This document shows, in pieces, positions 41,399 to 51,421 of a stretch of 64,000 nucleotides of DNA (positions are counted from its first letter, which is position 1; every line of letters starts with the position of its first letter). Source of the stretch: Streptomyces cinerochromogenes (GTDB taxonomy: Bacteria > Actinomycetota > Actinomycetes > Streptomycetales > Streptomycetaceae); the NCBI RefSeq assembly GCF_014648635.1, contig NZ_BMRM01000023.1, positions 1 to 64,000 of the forward strand, given 5' to 3'. The notes beneath the pieces are model-generated. The model saw only the letters and a program-made list of their open reading frames with translations. It was not told the origin of the DNA and did no database searches. A program made the translations under genes and the position numbers.

Positions 41399-42988
41399 TC
41401 AGACCAGGTTCACCGACCGGGCCGACGTGGCCCCGATCTCGGCGGCGACCTCGGCCAGGACGCCGGAGCCCACCGTGTCGTCCACGGTCAGCACGGCGAG
41501 CGCCTCGCCGCCCACCGCCGCACGGGCGACCTGCATGCCGGCGATGTTGATGCCCGCCTCGCCGAGGATGCGGCCGACGGTGCCGACGACACCCGGACGG
41601 TCCTCGTAGCGCAGGACGACCATGTGGTCGGCGAGGGCCAGGTCGACGTCGTAGTCACCGACCGCGACGATCTTCTGGACGTGCTTCGGGCCGGCCAGCG
41701 TGCCGGAGACCGACACCTCCTCGCCGGTGCCCAGCGTGCCGCGCACGGTCACCACGTTGCGGTGGTCGGCGGACTCGGAGCTGGTGGTGAGGCGGACCTC
41801 GACCCCGCGCTCCTGCGCGAACAGCGGGGCGTTGACGTAGGACACGGTCTCGTCGACGACGTCCTCGAAGACACCCTTGAGCGCGGACAGCTCCAGCACC
41901 TTCACGTCGTGCTGGGTGATCTCGCCGTAGACCTCGACGTCGAGGCGGACCGCGACCTCACCGGCGAGCGCGGTGAAGATCCGGCCGAGGCGCTCGGCCA
42001 GCGGCAGGCCCGGCTTGACGTCCTCGGCGATGACACCGCCCTGCACGTTGACCGCGTCCGGCACCAGCTCGCCGGCGAGGGCGAGGCGGACGGACTTGGC
42101 GACGGCGATGCCGGCCTTCTCCTGCGCCTCGTCCGTCGAGGCGCCCAGGTGCGGAGTGCAGACGACCTGGTCCAGCTCGAAGAGCGGGGAGTCGGTGCAG
42201 GGCTCCTTGGCGTACACGTCGAGGCCGGCGCCGGCGACCCGGCCCTCCTTCAGCGCCGCGAACAGCGCCGCCTCGTCCACGATGCCGCCGCGGGCGGCGT
42301 TGACGATGCGCACGGACGGCTTGACCTTGCGCAGCGCCTCGTCGCCGATGAGGCCGAGGGTCTCGGGGGTCTTGGGCAGGTGGACGGTGATGAAGTCGGA
42401 GACCTCCAGCAGCTCGTCCAGGGAGAGCACCTTGACACCCATCTGCGCGGCCCGCGCGGGCTGCACGTAGGGGTCGTAGGCGACGACCTTCATGCCGAAG
42501 GCGGACATGCGCTGCGCGACGAGGGCACCGATGCGGCCCAGGCCCACGACGCCCAGCGTCTTCTCGGCCAGCTCGACGCCCGTGTACTTGCTGCGCTTCC
42601 ACTCGCCGTTCTTGAGCGCGGCGTTGGCCTGGGGGATGTTGCGGGCGGTGGCGAGGATCAGACCGCAGGCCAGCTCGGCGGCGGTCACGATGTTGGAGGT
42701 GGGGGCGTTGACGACCATCACGCCGGCCTTGGTGGCGGCGGAGACGTCGACGTTGTCCAGGCCGACACCGGCCCGGGCGACGACCTTGAGTTTCTTCGCG
42801 GCGGAGATGGCCTCGGCGTCGACCTTGGTGGCGGAGCGGATCAGGATCGCGTCCACGTCGGCGATCGCCGGAATCAGCTCGCCACGGTCCGCGCCGTTGC
42901 AGTGCCGGATCTCGAAGTCCGGACCGAGTGCGTCGACGGTGGCGGGCGACAGCTCTTCAGCGATGAGTACGACAGGTTTCGAGCTCAC
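41399..42988 (-). CDS. serA: D-3-phosphoglycerate dehydrogenase
   Basis: From GTG 42988 the protein has 529 residues: a substrate domain, a Rossmann domain (LGVVGLGRIGALVAQRM), catalytic Arg (NAARGGIVDE), Glu (VYAKEP) and His (CTPHLGASTDEA). An allosteric substrate-binding domain and a C-terminal ACT domain (DRPGVVGTVGRILGEAGINIAGMQV) follow, the long form inhibited by serine in mycobacteria. It begins serine synthesis. GAGGA lies 7 bases before the GTG; the ATG at 43126 would add a Pro/Ser-rich unlikely leader. Confidence 0.94.
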   Translation of the reverse strand: MSSKPVVLIAEELSPATVDALGPDFEIRHCNGADRGELIPAIADVDAILIRSATKVDAEAISAAKKLKVVARAGVGLDNVDVSAATKAGVMVVNAPTSNIVTAAELACGLILATARNIPQANAALKNGEWKRSKYTGVELAEKTLGVVGLGRIGALVAQRMSAFGMKVVAYDPYVQPARAAQMGVKVLSLDELLEVSDFITVHLPKTPETLGLIGDEALRKVKPSVRIVNAARGGIVDEAALFAALKEGRVAGAGLDVYAKEPCTDSPLFELDQVVCTPHLGASTDEAQEKAGIAVAKSVRLALAGELVPDAVNVQGGVIAEDVKPGLPLAERLGRIFTALAGEVAVRLDVEVYGEITQHDVKVLELSALKGVFEDVVDETVSYVNAPLFAQERGVEVRLTTSSESADHRNVVTVRGTLGTGEEVSVSGTLAGPKHVQKIVAVGDYDVDLALADHMVVLRYEDRPGVVGTVGRILGEAGINIAGMQVARAAVGGEALAVLTVDDTVGSGVLAEVAAEIGATSARSVNLV

Positions 42989-43174
42989 GTGAGTCCTCAC
43001 ATGTGCGATGCGGACGGCCGTCCCGACGGCCGCAGGCGGAGGAGGGGGGCTAGCCGCGGAAGACGCACGACGCTGTGGGCCTGACGCGTGTTGTGCAGCA
43101 GTGTAGTGCTGAGGCGGGGGTCGCATTGCGCCTCTGCGGAAGGATCACCCGTCCGGGGCTGGACGAGGTGGACA

Positions 43175-43207
43175 ACAGGGGCCGGAGCAGTGCGCCCCGG
43201 CCCCTGT
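43175..43207 (-). terminator. ilvC terminator
   Basis: A perfect 11-bp stem (ACAGGGGCCGG / CCGGCCCCTGT, loop of 11) lies 9 bases after the ilvC stop. Confidence 0.85.
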
Positions 43208-43215
43208 CGGAAGGC

Positions 43216-44214
<999 letters not shown>

Positions 44215-44294
44215 TTTGGGTTCTCTCCTTGTGTGCAGGTGGTGCGTCCCACCGTATGACGGCGGGCGGGAAGGAAGTTCGGGGGTCTCGGCAT

Positions 44295-44324
44295 ACGGGC
44301 GGCCGTGGTTCGCCGGCCGCCCGT
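44295..44324 (-). terminator. Hairpin between ilvN and ilvC
   Basis: An 11-bp stem (ACGGGCGGCCG / CGGCCGCCCGT, loop of 8) lies 8 bases after the ilvN stop. It lacks a long T-run and may only partly end transcription or protect the ilvBN message. Confidence 0.6.
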
Positions 44325-44332
44325 TCTCAGTC

Positions 44333-44857
44333 TTACGCCGTCCGGTCGAGAGCGCGCAGCGAGCGGTCCGTGATCGAACGGGCGCCGCGGCCGATCGCGA
44401 TCGTGCCGGACTGGACCAGCTCCTTGATGCCGTACGGCTCCAGCATCTTGAGCATGGCGGACAGCTTCTCGCTGGACCCGGTGGCCTCGATGGTCACGGC
44501 CTCCGGGGAGACGTCGACGGTCTTGGCGCGGAACAGCTGGACGATCTCCACGATCTGGGAGCGGGTCTCGTTGTCGGCGCGGACCTTCACCAGAACGAGT
44601 TCGCGCTGCACGGCCTGGCCGGGCTCCAGTTCCACGATCTTCAGCACGTTGACGAGCTTGTTGAGCTGCTTGGTGACCTGCTCCAGCGGCAGGTCCTCGA
44701 CGCCCACCACGATGGTGATGCGGGAGATGTCGGGGTGCTCGGTGACGCCGACCGCGAGCGAGTCGATGTTGAAGCCCCGCCGGGAGAACAGGGCGGCGAT
44801 GCGGGCGAGGATGCCCGGCGTGTTCTCCACCAGGACGGAGAGCGTGTGCTTGGACAT
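44333..44857 (-). CDS. ilvN: Acetolactate synthase small (regulatory) subunit
   Basis: The 174-residue protein has an N-terminal ACT domain (HTLSVLVENTPGILARIAAL...GFNIDSLAVG) that binds valine, and the conserved C-terminal half (TVDVSPEAVTIEATG...GIKELVQSGTIAIGRG). It activates and feedback-controls IlvB. It starts 20 bases after the ilvB stop. The long open frame running through ilvB on this strand is a shadow; the ATG at 44857 is the natural start. Confidence 0.96.
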   Translation of the reverse strand: MSKHTLSVLVENTPGILARIAALFSRRGFNIDSLAVGVTEHPDISRITIVVGVEDLPLEQVTKQLNKLVNVLKIVELEPGQAVQRELVLVKVRADNETRSQIVEIVQLFRAKTVDVSPEAVTIEATGSSEKLSAMLKMLEPYGIKELVQSGTIAIGRGARSITDRSLRALDRTA

Positions 44858-44877
44858 GTCTAAGGGGTCTTCCTCGC

Positions 44878-46728
44878 TCAGTCGTCTTCGTTGTCGCCGA
44901 AGTCGGGGCGGACGTCCCGGGCGGCCATGATCTCGTCGTTGGAGGTGCCGGCGGCGACCATCGGCCAGACCATCGCGTCCTCGTGGACGATGAAGTCGAC
45001 GACGACCGGGCGGTCGTTGATGGAGTTCGCCTCCGCGATGACCTTGTCCAGGTCCTCCGGGCGCTCGCAGCGCAGGCCCACGCAGCCCATGGCCTCCGAC
45101 AGCTTCACGAAGTCCGGCACCCGCGTGCCCTTGGCCTCCGGGTTGACGTCGTCGGGGCCGCTGTGCAGCACGGTGTTGGAGTAGCGCTGGTTGTAGAAGA
45201 GGGTCTGCCACTGGCGGACCATCCCGAGGGCGCCGTTGTTGATGATGGCGACCTTGATCGGGATGTTGTTCAGGGCGCAGGTGGTCAGCTCCTGATTGGT
45301 CATCTGGAAGCAGCCGTCGCCGTCGATCGCCCAGACCGTCTGCTGCGGCTGCCCGGCCTTGGCGCCCATCGCGGCCGGGACCGCGTAGCCCATCGTCCCG
45401 GCGCCGCCGGAGTTCAGCCAGGTGGCGGGCTTGTCGTACTGGATGAAGTGCGCGGCCCACATCTGGTGCTGGCCGACGCCCGCCGCGAAGATCGTGCCCT
45501 CGGGGGCGAGCTGCCCGATCCGCTCGATGACCGCCTGCGGGGAGAGCGAGCCGTCCTCCGGCTGGTCGTAGCCGAGCGGGTAGGTCTCGCGCCAGCGGCT
45601 CAGGTCGCTCCACCAGGCGGTGTAGTCGCCCTTGTGGCCCTCGCTGTGCTCCTTCTGCACGGCCTGGACCAGGTCGGCGATGACCTCGCGGGCGTCGCCG
45701 ACGATCGGGACGTCGGCGGCGCGGTTCTTGCCGATCTCGGCCGGGTCGATGTCCGCGTGGACGATCTTGGCGTAGGGGGCGAAGCTGTCCAGCTTGCCGG
45801 TGACGCGGTCGTCGAAGCGGGCGCCGAGGGCCACGATCAGGTCGGCCTTCTGCAGCGCGGTGACCGCGGCGACGCTGCCGTGCATGCCGGGCATGCCGAG
45901 GTGCAGCGGGTGGCTGTCGGGGAACGCGCCGAGCGCCATCAGGGTGGTGGTGACCGGCGCGCCGGTCAGCTCGGCGAGGACCTTCAGCTCGGCCGTGGCC
46001 TGAGCCTTGAGGACGCCGCCGCCGACGTACAGGACGGGCCGGCGGGCGGCGGTGATGAGCTTGGCGGCCTCGCGGATCTGCTTGGCGTGCGGCTTGGTCA
46101 CGGGGCGGTAGCCGGGCAGGTCCATCACCGGCGGCCAGGTGAAGGTGGTCTTCGCCTGGAGCGCGTCCTTGGCGATGTCGACCAGGACCGGGCCGGGGCG
46201 GCCGGTGGAGGCGATGTGGAAGGCCTCCGCGATGACCCGCGGGATGTCCTCGGCCTTCGTGACCAGGAAGTTGTGCTTGGTGATCGGCATGGTGATGCCG
46301 ACGATGTCCGCCTCCTGGAAGGCGTCCGTGCCGATCGCCTTGGAGGCGACCTGGCCGGTGATGGCGACCAGCGGCACCGAGTCCATGTGGGCGTCGGCGA
46401 TCGGCGTGACCAGGTTGGTGGCGCCCGGCCCGGAGGTGGCCATGCAGACGCCGACCCTGCCGGTGGCCTGCGCATAGCCGGTGGCCGCGTGGCCGGCGCC
46501 CTGCTCGTGGCGGACCAGGACGTGGCGCACCCGGGTGGAGTCCATCAGCGGGTCGTACGCCGGCAGGATCGCGCCGCCGGGAATGCCGAATACCGTGTCC
46601 GCGCCGACCTCCTCGAGGGAGCGGATGAGGGACTGCGCACCCGTGACGTGCTCGACGGGGGCGGACTGCTGTCCTCCGGAACGGGGCCGCGGCTGCGGAT
46701 GGTGGGCCCCGGTGGCCTGCTCGGTCAT
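44878..46728 (-). CDS. ilvB: Acetolactate synthase large (catalytic) subunit
   Basis: The 616-residue ThDP enzyme has the catalytic Glu in VRHEQGAGHAATGYA, FAD-binding middle domain and the ThDP motif GDGCFQMTNQELTTCALNNIPIK-type segment near residue 460. It makes acetolactate and acetohydroxybutyrate, the shared first step for Val, Leu and Ile. The ATG at 46728 (MTEQATG) is preferred, with AGAAGAG 6 bases upstream; ATG 46734 is an equal-quality alternative. It is controlled by the leader peptide and attenuator upstream. Confidence 0.95.
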   Translation of the reverse strand: MTEQATGAHHPQPRPRSGGQQSAPVEHVTGAQSLIRSLEEVGADTVFGIPGGAILPAYDPLMDSTRVRHVLVRHEQGAGHAATGYAQATGRVGVCMATSGPGATNLVTPIADAHMDSVPLVAITGQVASKAIGTDAFQEADIVGITMPITKHNFLVTKAEDIPRVIAEAFHIASTGRPGPVLVDIAKDALQAKTTFTWPPVMDLPGYRPVTKPHAKQIREAAKLITAARRPVLYVGGGVLKAQATAELKVLAELTGAPVTTTLMALGAFPDSHPLHLGMPGMHGSVAAVTALQKADLIVALGARFDDRVTGKLDSFAPYAKIVHADIDPAEIGKNRAADVPIVGDAREVIADLVQAVQKEHSEGHKGDYTAWWSDLSRWRETYPLGYDQPEDGSLSPQAVIERIGQLAPEGTIFAAGVGQHQMWAAHFIQYDKPATWLNSGGAGTMGYAVPAAMGAKAGQPQQTVWAIDGDGCFQMTNQELTTCALNNIPIKVAIINNGALGMVRQWQTLFYNQRYSNTVLHSGPDDVNPEAKGTRVPDFVKLSEAMGCVGLRCERPEDLDKVIAEANSINDRPVVVDFIVHEDAMVWPMVAAGTSNDEIMAARDVRPDFGDNEDD

Positions 46729-46814
46729 CGGCATTCTCTTCTCGATGCTGAGGGTTTTTGCGAGGTTCGGGCGGAGTGCACGCATTGCACGAAAGGCACT
46801 CGTGCAACAAAAAA

Positions 46815-46842
46815 CCCCTCGTGCCGGAAGGCAAGCGAGGGG
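46815..46842 (-). terminator. ilvB attenuator terminator
   Basis: On the minus strand CCCCTCG pairs with CGAGGGG around an inner TGCC-GGAA-GGCA helix (2-base bulge) and is followed by six T. It lies 55 bases after the leader peptide stop and 86 bases before ilvB, the classical attenuator position. Confidence 0.85.
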
Positions 46843-46896
46843 AGCGCGCCGGTGAGGTCGCTGGGGATTCCGGATCGTCCTCCGGTGGGTCCCAGC

Positions 46897-46938
46897 TCAG
46901 CCGACGCGCTGTCCAAGTACGAGAATTCGGGTGCGCAT
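46897..46938 (-). CDS. ilvB leader peptide
   Basis: ATG 46938 opens a 13-codon ORF, MRTRILVLGQRVG, stop TGA at 46897-46899. The ILVL run and the Val near the end give five branched-chain codons. The same leader peptide is, from memory, known ahead of actinobacterial ilvB. Stalling at these codons when charged tRNA is scarce would prevent the downstream terminator from forming. Confidence 0.9.
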   Translation of the reverse strand: MRTRILVLGQRVG

Positions 46939-46971
46939 GGGACTGACCCTCCCCCCGGCACGCACCACGTG

Positions 46972-49900
46972 TCAAGTGGGTGGGACGGGCGTCTCAGAAT
47001 GTGAACGAAGGGCACTCCCGCCTCCGATGACAGCCGACACACCCCCTGTGTACACCCGTGGCCCCTTGCCCGCGAACGCCGGTTCGGCCGGGGCGTGCGG
47101 CACCGGATAATGGCCGGATCCGAGCGCCCGGCGCAGCCGGTACTCGTCCAGCGGACCGGCGAACGCCATGCCCTGTCCGTGCGTGCAGCCCATCGCGCGC
47201 AGCGCGACCACCTGCTCGGGCAGGTCCACGCCCTCGGCCACCGACTGGAGGCCGAGATCGCCGGCGATCCGCAGCAGACCACTGGTGATCTTGTGCAGCC
47301 GCGCCGACTCCACCACGCCCTCGACCAGGCCGCGGTCGAGCTTGAGGATGTCCACGGGCAGCCTGCGCAGCGCCGTGATGGCCGCGTAGCCGCTGCCGAA
47401 GCCGTCCAGCGCGATCCGCACCCCGAGCCGGCTGAGGGCGGTCAGCCGCCGCTCCAGCTCGTCCAGGGAGATCCGGGGATCGGTGTCGGACAGCTCGACG
47501 ACCAGCGCCCCGGGCGGCAGCCCGTACCGGGTCAGCAGCGCCTCCACCGAGCCGAGCGGCGTCGAGCGGTCCAGCAGCCGCCGGGCGCTCATCCGGACCG
47601 CCACCGGTACGGCGAGCCCGGTCGCGGCCCGCTCGGCCGCCTGCTCCACGGCCTCCTGCAGGATCCAGCGGTCCAGCTCGGCGGTCTTGTCGCCGTCCTC
47701 GGCCACTCGCAGGAACTCGGCCGGGGTGAACAGCACACCCTGCGAGGAGCGCCAGCGCGCCTGCGCGGAGACCGCCGTGATCCGGCCGTTCTGCAGGCCC
47801 ACCACGGGCTGGTGCAGCAGCGCGAACTCGCCGTCGTGGAGCGCGGCACGCAGGCGCGTGGCCAGCTCCGCCTTGCGGACGACGTCCTGCTGCATCTGCG
47901 GTTTGTACAGCTCGACCCGGCCCTTTCCGGCCGACTTCGCGCGGTACATCGCCAGGTCGGCGTTGCGCAGCAACTCGCCCGCGCCGAGGCCCGGTTCGGC
48001 GAACGCGACGCCGATGGAGGCGTTGACCCGGACGTCGTTGCCGTCGATGGCGTACGGCTGGGAGAGGGTGCCCCTGAGGCGGTCGGCCAGCTCCAGGATG
48101 TTCCGCTCCCGGGCGGCCCGGTCCCGGGTGCCGTCACCGACGATCAGGGCCGCGAACTCGTCGCCGCCCAGCCGGGAGGCGGTGTCGCCCTGCCGGACCG
48201 CGTCCTGGAGTCTGCGGGCGGCCTGGATCAGCAGCTCGTCCCCGGCCTGGTGGCCGATCGTGTCGTTGACGGCCTTGAAACCGTCCAGGTCGATGAAGAG
48301 CACCGCCGTACCGCGCAGGGCGGCGCCCCGGTCGGTGGCCCGCCGGCCGGACAGGGCCTGCTGCACGCGCCGGGTGAACAGCGCGCGGTTGGGCAGGTCG
48401 GTCAGGGGGTCGTGCTCGGCGTTGTGCTGGAGCTGCGCCTGGAGGCGGACCCTCTCGGTGACGTCCCGGCTGTTGAAGATGAGGCCGCCGTGGTGCCGGT
48501 TGACGGTCGACTCGACGTTGAGCCAGCCGCCGTCGCCGGAGCGGAACCGGCACTCGATGCGGGTGGTGGGCTCCTCCAGCGGGCTGGCGGCGAGGAAGCG
48601 GCGCACCTCGTGCACCACGCAGCCCAGGTCCTCGGGGTGGATGAGCGCGGCCAGTTCGGTGCCCACCAGGTCCTCGGCGGGCCGGCCGTACACCCCGGCG
48701 GCGGCCGGGGAGACGTACCGCAGGATGCCGTTGGGCGCGGCGATCATGATGACGTCGCTGGAGCCCTGCACCAGGGAGCGGAAGTGGTTCTCCTTCTGGG
48801 CCAGTTCCTGGGTGAGGGTGATGTTGTCCAGCAGCATGATGCCCTGCCGGATGACGAGCGCCAGCACCACGGCGCCCGCGGTGATCAGCACCACGTGGTC
48901 GGGCCTGCGGCCGTTGAGAACGTTGTACAGGATGCCCAGGGTGCACACGGCCGCGGCGAGGTACGGCGTGAGGGCGGCGAGGGAGCCGGTGAGCGGCCGG
49001 CCGGCCGGGTACCGGCTGTGCTCGCCGCCCGGCGCAGGCAGCGACGGCGGGAGGTGGCCCGCGCTGCGCTGGCCCGGCACGTGCTCGTGCACCACGCGCG
49101 TGTGGCCCTCGGCCGCGCGTGGCTCCTGCGCGCCGCCGCGCCGGGGGGCGGCCCAGGGGGCGTAGGCGAGCAGCAGCGAACCGGCGAACCAGCCCGCGTC
49201 CAGCAGCTGCCCGGAGTGGTAGCTGCTGTGCAGCAGCGGGGAGGTGAACAGGGCGTCGCACATCACGGTGAGCGCGAGCGCGCCGATCGCGGTGTTGACC
49301 GCCGTGCGGTTGCCCGGGGCGCGGCGGAAGTGCAGCGCCAGGACCATGCTGACGAGCGCGATGTCGAGCAGCGGGTACGCCAGCGACAGCGCGGCGTGCG
49401 CCACGCTCGACCCCTCGATGCGGGCCGCCTGGGCGAGGGCGAGGCTCCAGGAGAGGGTGAGCAGCGAGCCGCCGATCAGCCAGGCGTCCAGGCCCAGGCA
49501 GATCCAGCCCGCCCGGGTCACCGGCCGTTTGGCGAGCACCAGCAGGCCGACGATGGCGGGCGGGGCGAAGCACAGGAAGAACAGGTCGGCGTAGCTGGGG
49601 CTGGGCACGGACCGGCCCAGCACCACCTCGTACCAGCCCCAGACCGCGTTGCCCAGCGCGGCCATGGTCGAGGAGAGGGCGAACAGCAGCCAGGCCGAGC
49701 GGAAGCGGACGCGCCGGCTGCGGGCGTACAGGAAGCAGGAGACGGCGGCGGTGCCCGCGGCGGCCGTCAGACCGAAGTCACCCATGATCAGCGCGACTTC
49801 GTGCGTACCCCAGTCGCACGCGGCTCCGACGGCGTAGGCCGCGCAGACCAGGGCGAGGACGAGTTGCTCCGTCAGCCGGCGGCTGTCACCGGCGACGGGT

Positions 49901-50169
49901 CGGCGGGGCGGCGGCGCCTCGTGCGGGTGCGGTGCGCGCACCGCTCCGTCGAGGGGGGTCGTCACCGAGGGCGGGGCGCTCACCGGGGCCTCCCGGTGAG
50001 CGCCGCTCCCCGGTCCCGACGGTCCCGGTGCGCCGGATGCGCGTGCCTGCGACGGCCGCTGTGCCTGCGCTGGTGGTGAGTGTGGTGGCTGGTGTGGTGG
50101 CCGCGTCTGCGCGCTGCCGTTCGCCAGGGTCGCCGTCGGCGGCTCCGCCGCGTCGGATCGTTCGTCCAT
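46972..50169 (-). CDS. Membrane GGDEF-EAL protein with degenerate EAL domain
   Basis: The protein (1065 residues from ATG 50169) has a Pro-rich cytosolic start (1-95), about nine membrane segments, a PAS domain (about 455-575), a GGDEF domain with intact GGDEF (about 668-672) and an EAL domain (about 775-1010). The EAL signature reads SAQARW (about 800) instead of EALVRW, DDFG reads DGFG and the usual Asn reads Arg (RMSARRLL), so phosphodiesterase activity is probably lost while diguanylate cyclase activity looks possible. c-di-GMP controls Streptomyces development. A GTG at 50199 is an alternative start; neither has a good ribosome binding site. Confidence 0.88.
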   Translation of the reverse strand: MDERSDAAEPPTATLANGSAQTRPPHQPPHSPPAQAQRPSQARASGAPGPSGPGSGAHREAPVSAPPSVTTPLDGAVRAPHPHEAPPPRRPVAGDSRRLTEQLVLALVCAAYAVGAACDWGTHEVALIMGDFGLTAAAGTAAVSCFLYARSRRVRFRSAWLLFALSSTMAALGNAVWGWYEVVLGRSVPSPSYADLFFLCFAPPAIVGLLVLAKRPVTRAGWICLGLDAWLIGGSLLTLSWSLALAQAARIEGSSVAHAALSLAYPLLDIALVSMVLALHFRRAPGNRTAVNTAIGALALTVMCDALFTSPLLHSSYHSGQLLDAGWFAGSLLLAYAPWAAPRRGGAQEPRAAEGHTRVVHEHVPGQRSAGHLPPSLPAPGGEHSRYPAGRPLTGSLAALTPYLAAAVCTLGILYNVLNGRRPDHVVLITAGAVVLALVIRQGIMLLDNITLTQELAQKENHFRSLVQGSSDVIMIAAPNGILRYVSPAAAGVYGRPAEDLVGTELAALIHPEDLGCVVHEVRRFLAASPLEEPTTRIECRFRSGDGGWLNVESTVNRHHGGLIFNSRDVTERVRLQAQLQHNAEHDPLTDLPNRALFTRRVQQALSGRRATDRGAALRGTAVLFIDLDGFKAVNDTIGHQAGDELLIQAARRLQDAVRQGDTASRLGGDEFAALIVGDGTRDRAARERNILELADRLRGTLSQPYAIDGNDVRVNASIGVAFAEPGLGAGELLRNADLAMYRAKSAGKGRVELYKPQMQQDVVRKAELATRLRAALHDGEFALLHQPVVGLQNGRITAVSAQARWRSSQGVLFTPAEFLRVAEDGDKTAELDRWILQEAVEQAAERAATGLAVPVAVRMSARRLLDRSTPLGSVEALLTRYGLPPGALVVELSDTDPRISLDELERRLTALSRLGVRIALDGFGSGYAAITALRRLPVDILKLDRGLVEGVVESARLHKITSGLLRIAGDLGLQSVAEGVDLPEQVVALRAMGCTHGQGMAFAGPLDEYRLRRALGSGHYPVPHAPAEPAFAGKGPRVYTGGVSAVIGGGSALRSHSETPVPPT

Positions 50170-50368
50170 AGGCCGTGCATCGCCCGTCGCCCCCCTCACA
50201 AATCTGAAATGTCCATCCCCGGCGCCGAACGGTCAGCGGCGCAGCCCCTGTCGGGACGATACACCAGGATCGTCACTCAGGGACATAGCGTCTCTACGCT
50301 CCGTGACGACCAGCGGGGATGCGGGTACGGGCCGCGTCCGAAAGGTTGCGGAGGGTGCCGGAAGGGGG

Positions 50369-51346
50369 TTACCGCCCGGTTGCTCCCGCCGTTCCTGGTC
50401 CGGTCGTAAGGATCACGTTGCGCAGCGGCTCCTGGTTCACGTACCGGGTCAACTGGTCGGCCAGCAACCGCCTGGCGCGCGGCAGGAAGGCCGAGGAGGG
50501 GCCGCCCACATGCGGGCTGATCAGCACTCCGGGCGCCTGCCACAAGGGGTGGCCGGGGGGCAGCGGCTCGGGGTCCGTCACGTCCAGGGCGGCGGTGATC
50601 CGGCCGCGTTCCAGCTCGGCGAGGAGCGCCTTGGTGTCCACGACGGCTCCGCGCGCGACGTTCACGAGCAGGGCGCCGTCCTTCATCCGGGCCAGGAAGT
50701 CGGCGTCGACGAGCCCCCTGGTGGCCTCCGTGAGCGGGGTGCAGAGGATCACGACGTCCGCGTCCGGAAGCAGGGAGAGCACATCGGTGATCGGGTGCAC
50801 AAGACCGCGCGCCGTGGTGCGCCGGGAGCGCGCGATGCGCGCCACCCGCGCCACCTCGAAGGGCACGAGCCGGTCCTCGATGGCGGCGCCGATGGCCCCG
50901 TACCCGACGATCAGGACGTTCCTGTCGGCGAGCGCGGGGCGGAACCCGCCGGTCCAGCGCTCCTGCTGCTGGTCCCGGACGAACTGCGGGATGCCGCGCA
51001 GCGCGGCGAGGGTCAGGGTGAGGGCCAGCTCCGCGGTGCTGGTCTCGTGCACCCCGCGCGCGTTGCACAGCCGTACCCCCGGCGGGATCACCGACAGCCG
51101 GGAGGTGATGTCGTCCACACCGGCGGTGAGCGTCTGGACGACCCGGACGTTCGTCAGGTGCTCCAGCGGCCCCACCCGGACCGACAACCGCTTCATGTAC
51201 GGCACCACGTACACGGCGCACTCCGCCGGGTCGCCGGGAAACGGCTGGTGACCGTCGTCTCCCCCGTCCCAGAACAGGTACCGGGGCCCCTCGGGCAGTC
51301 CCTCGATCTCCTCGGGCGGAATGGGAAGCCAGACGTCTGAAGTCAT
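50369..51346 (-). CDS. D-2-hydroxyacid dehydrogenase family protein
   Basis: The 325-residue protein has the two-domain formate/glycerate dehydrogenase fold with VLIVGYGAIGAAIEDRL (NAD binding), catalytic Arg in VNVARGAVVDT, Glu in DVTDPEPLP and His in ISPHVGG. It reduces a 2-oxoacid or oxidises a D-2-hydroxyacid; the exact substrate is unknown. It is divergent from the aldo/keto reductase gene. Confidence 0.9.
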   Translation of the reverse strand: MTSDVWLPIPPEEIEGLPEGPRYLFWDGGDDGHQPFPGDPAECAVYVVPYMKRLSVRVGPLEHLTNVRVVQTLTAGVDDITSRLSVIPPGVRLCNARGVHETSTAELALTLTLAALRGIPQFVRDQQQERWTGGFRPALADRNVLIVGYGAIGAAIEDRLVPFEVARVARIARSRRTTARGLVHPITDVLSLLPDADVVILCTPLTEATRGLVDADFLARMKDGALLVNVARGAVVDTKALLAELERGRITAALDVTDPEPLPPGHPLWQAPGVLISPHVGGPSSAFLPRARRLLADQLTRYVNQEPLRNVILTTGPGTAGATGR

Positions 51347-51421
51347 GCGAGGAGGCTATGTCAGGCACGCGCGTGTGCAGAGGTTAGGTTGGGGGCCGGG
51401 CAGAGGGAGGTTCACGAGCAG

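Noticed and set aside
44333..46975. 880-residue frame running through ilvB into ilvN
   Set aside because: Only its end is real (IlvN from ATG 44857). The rest is an out-of-frame reading of ilvB.
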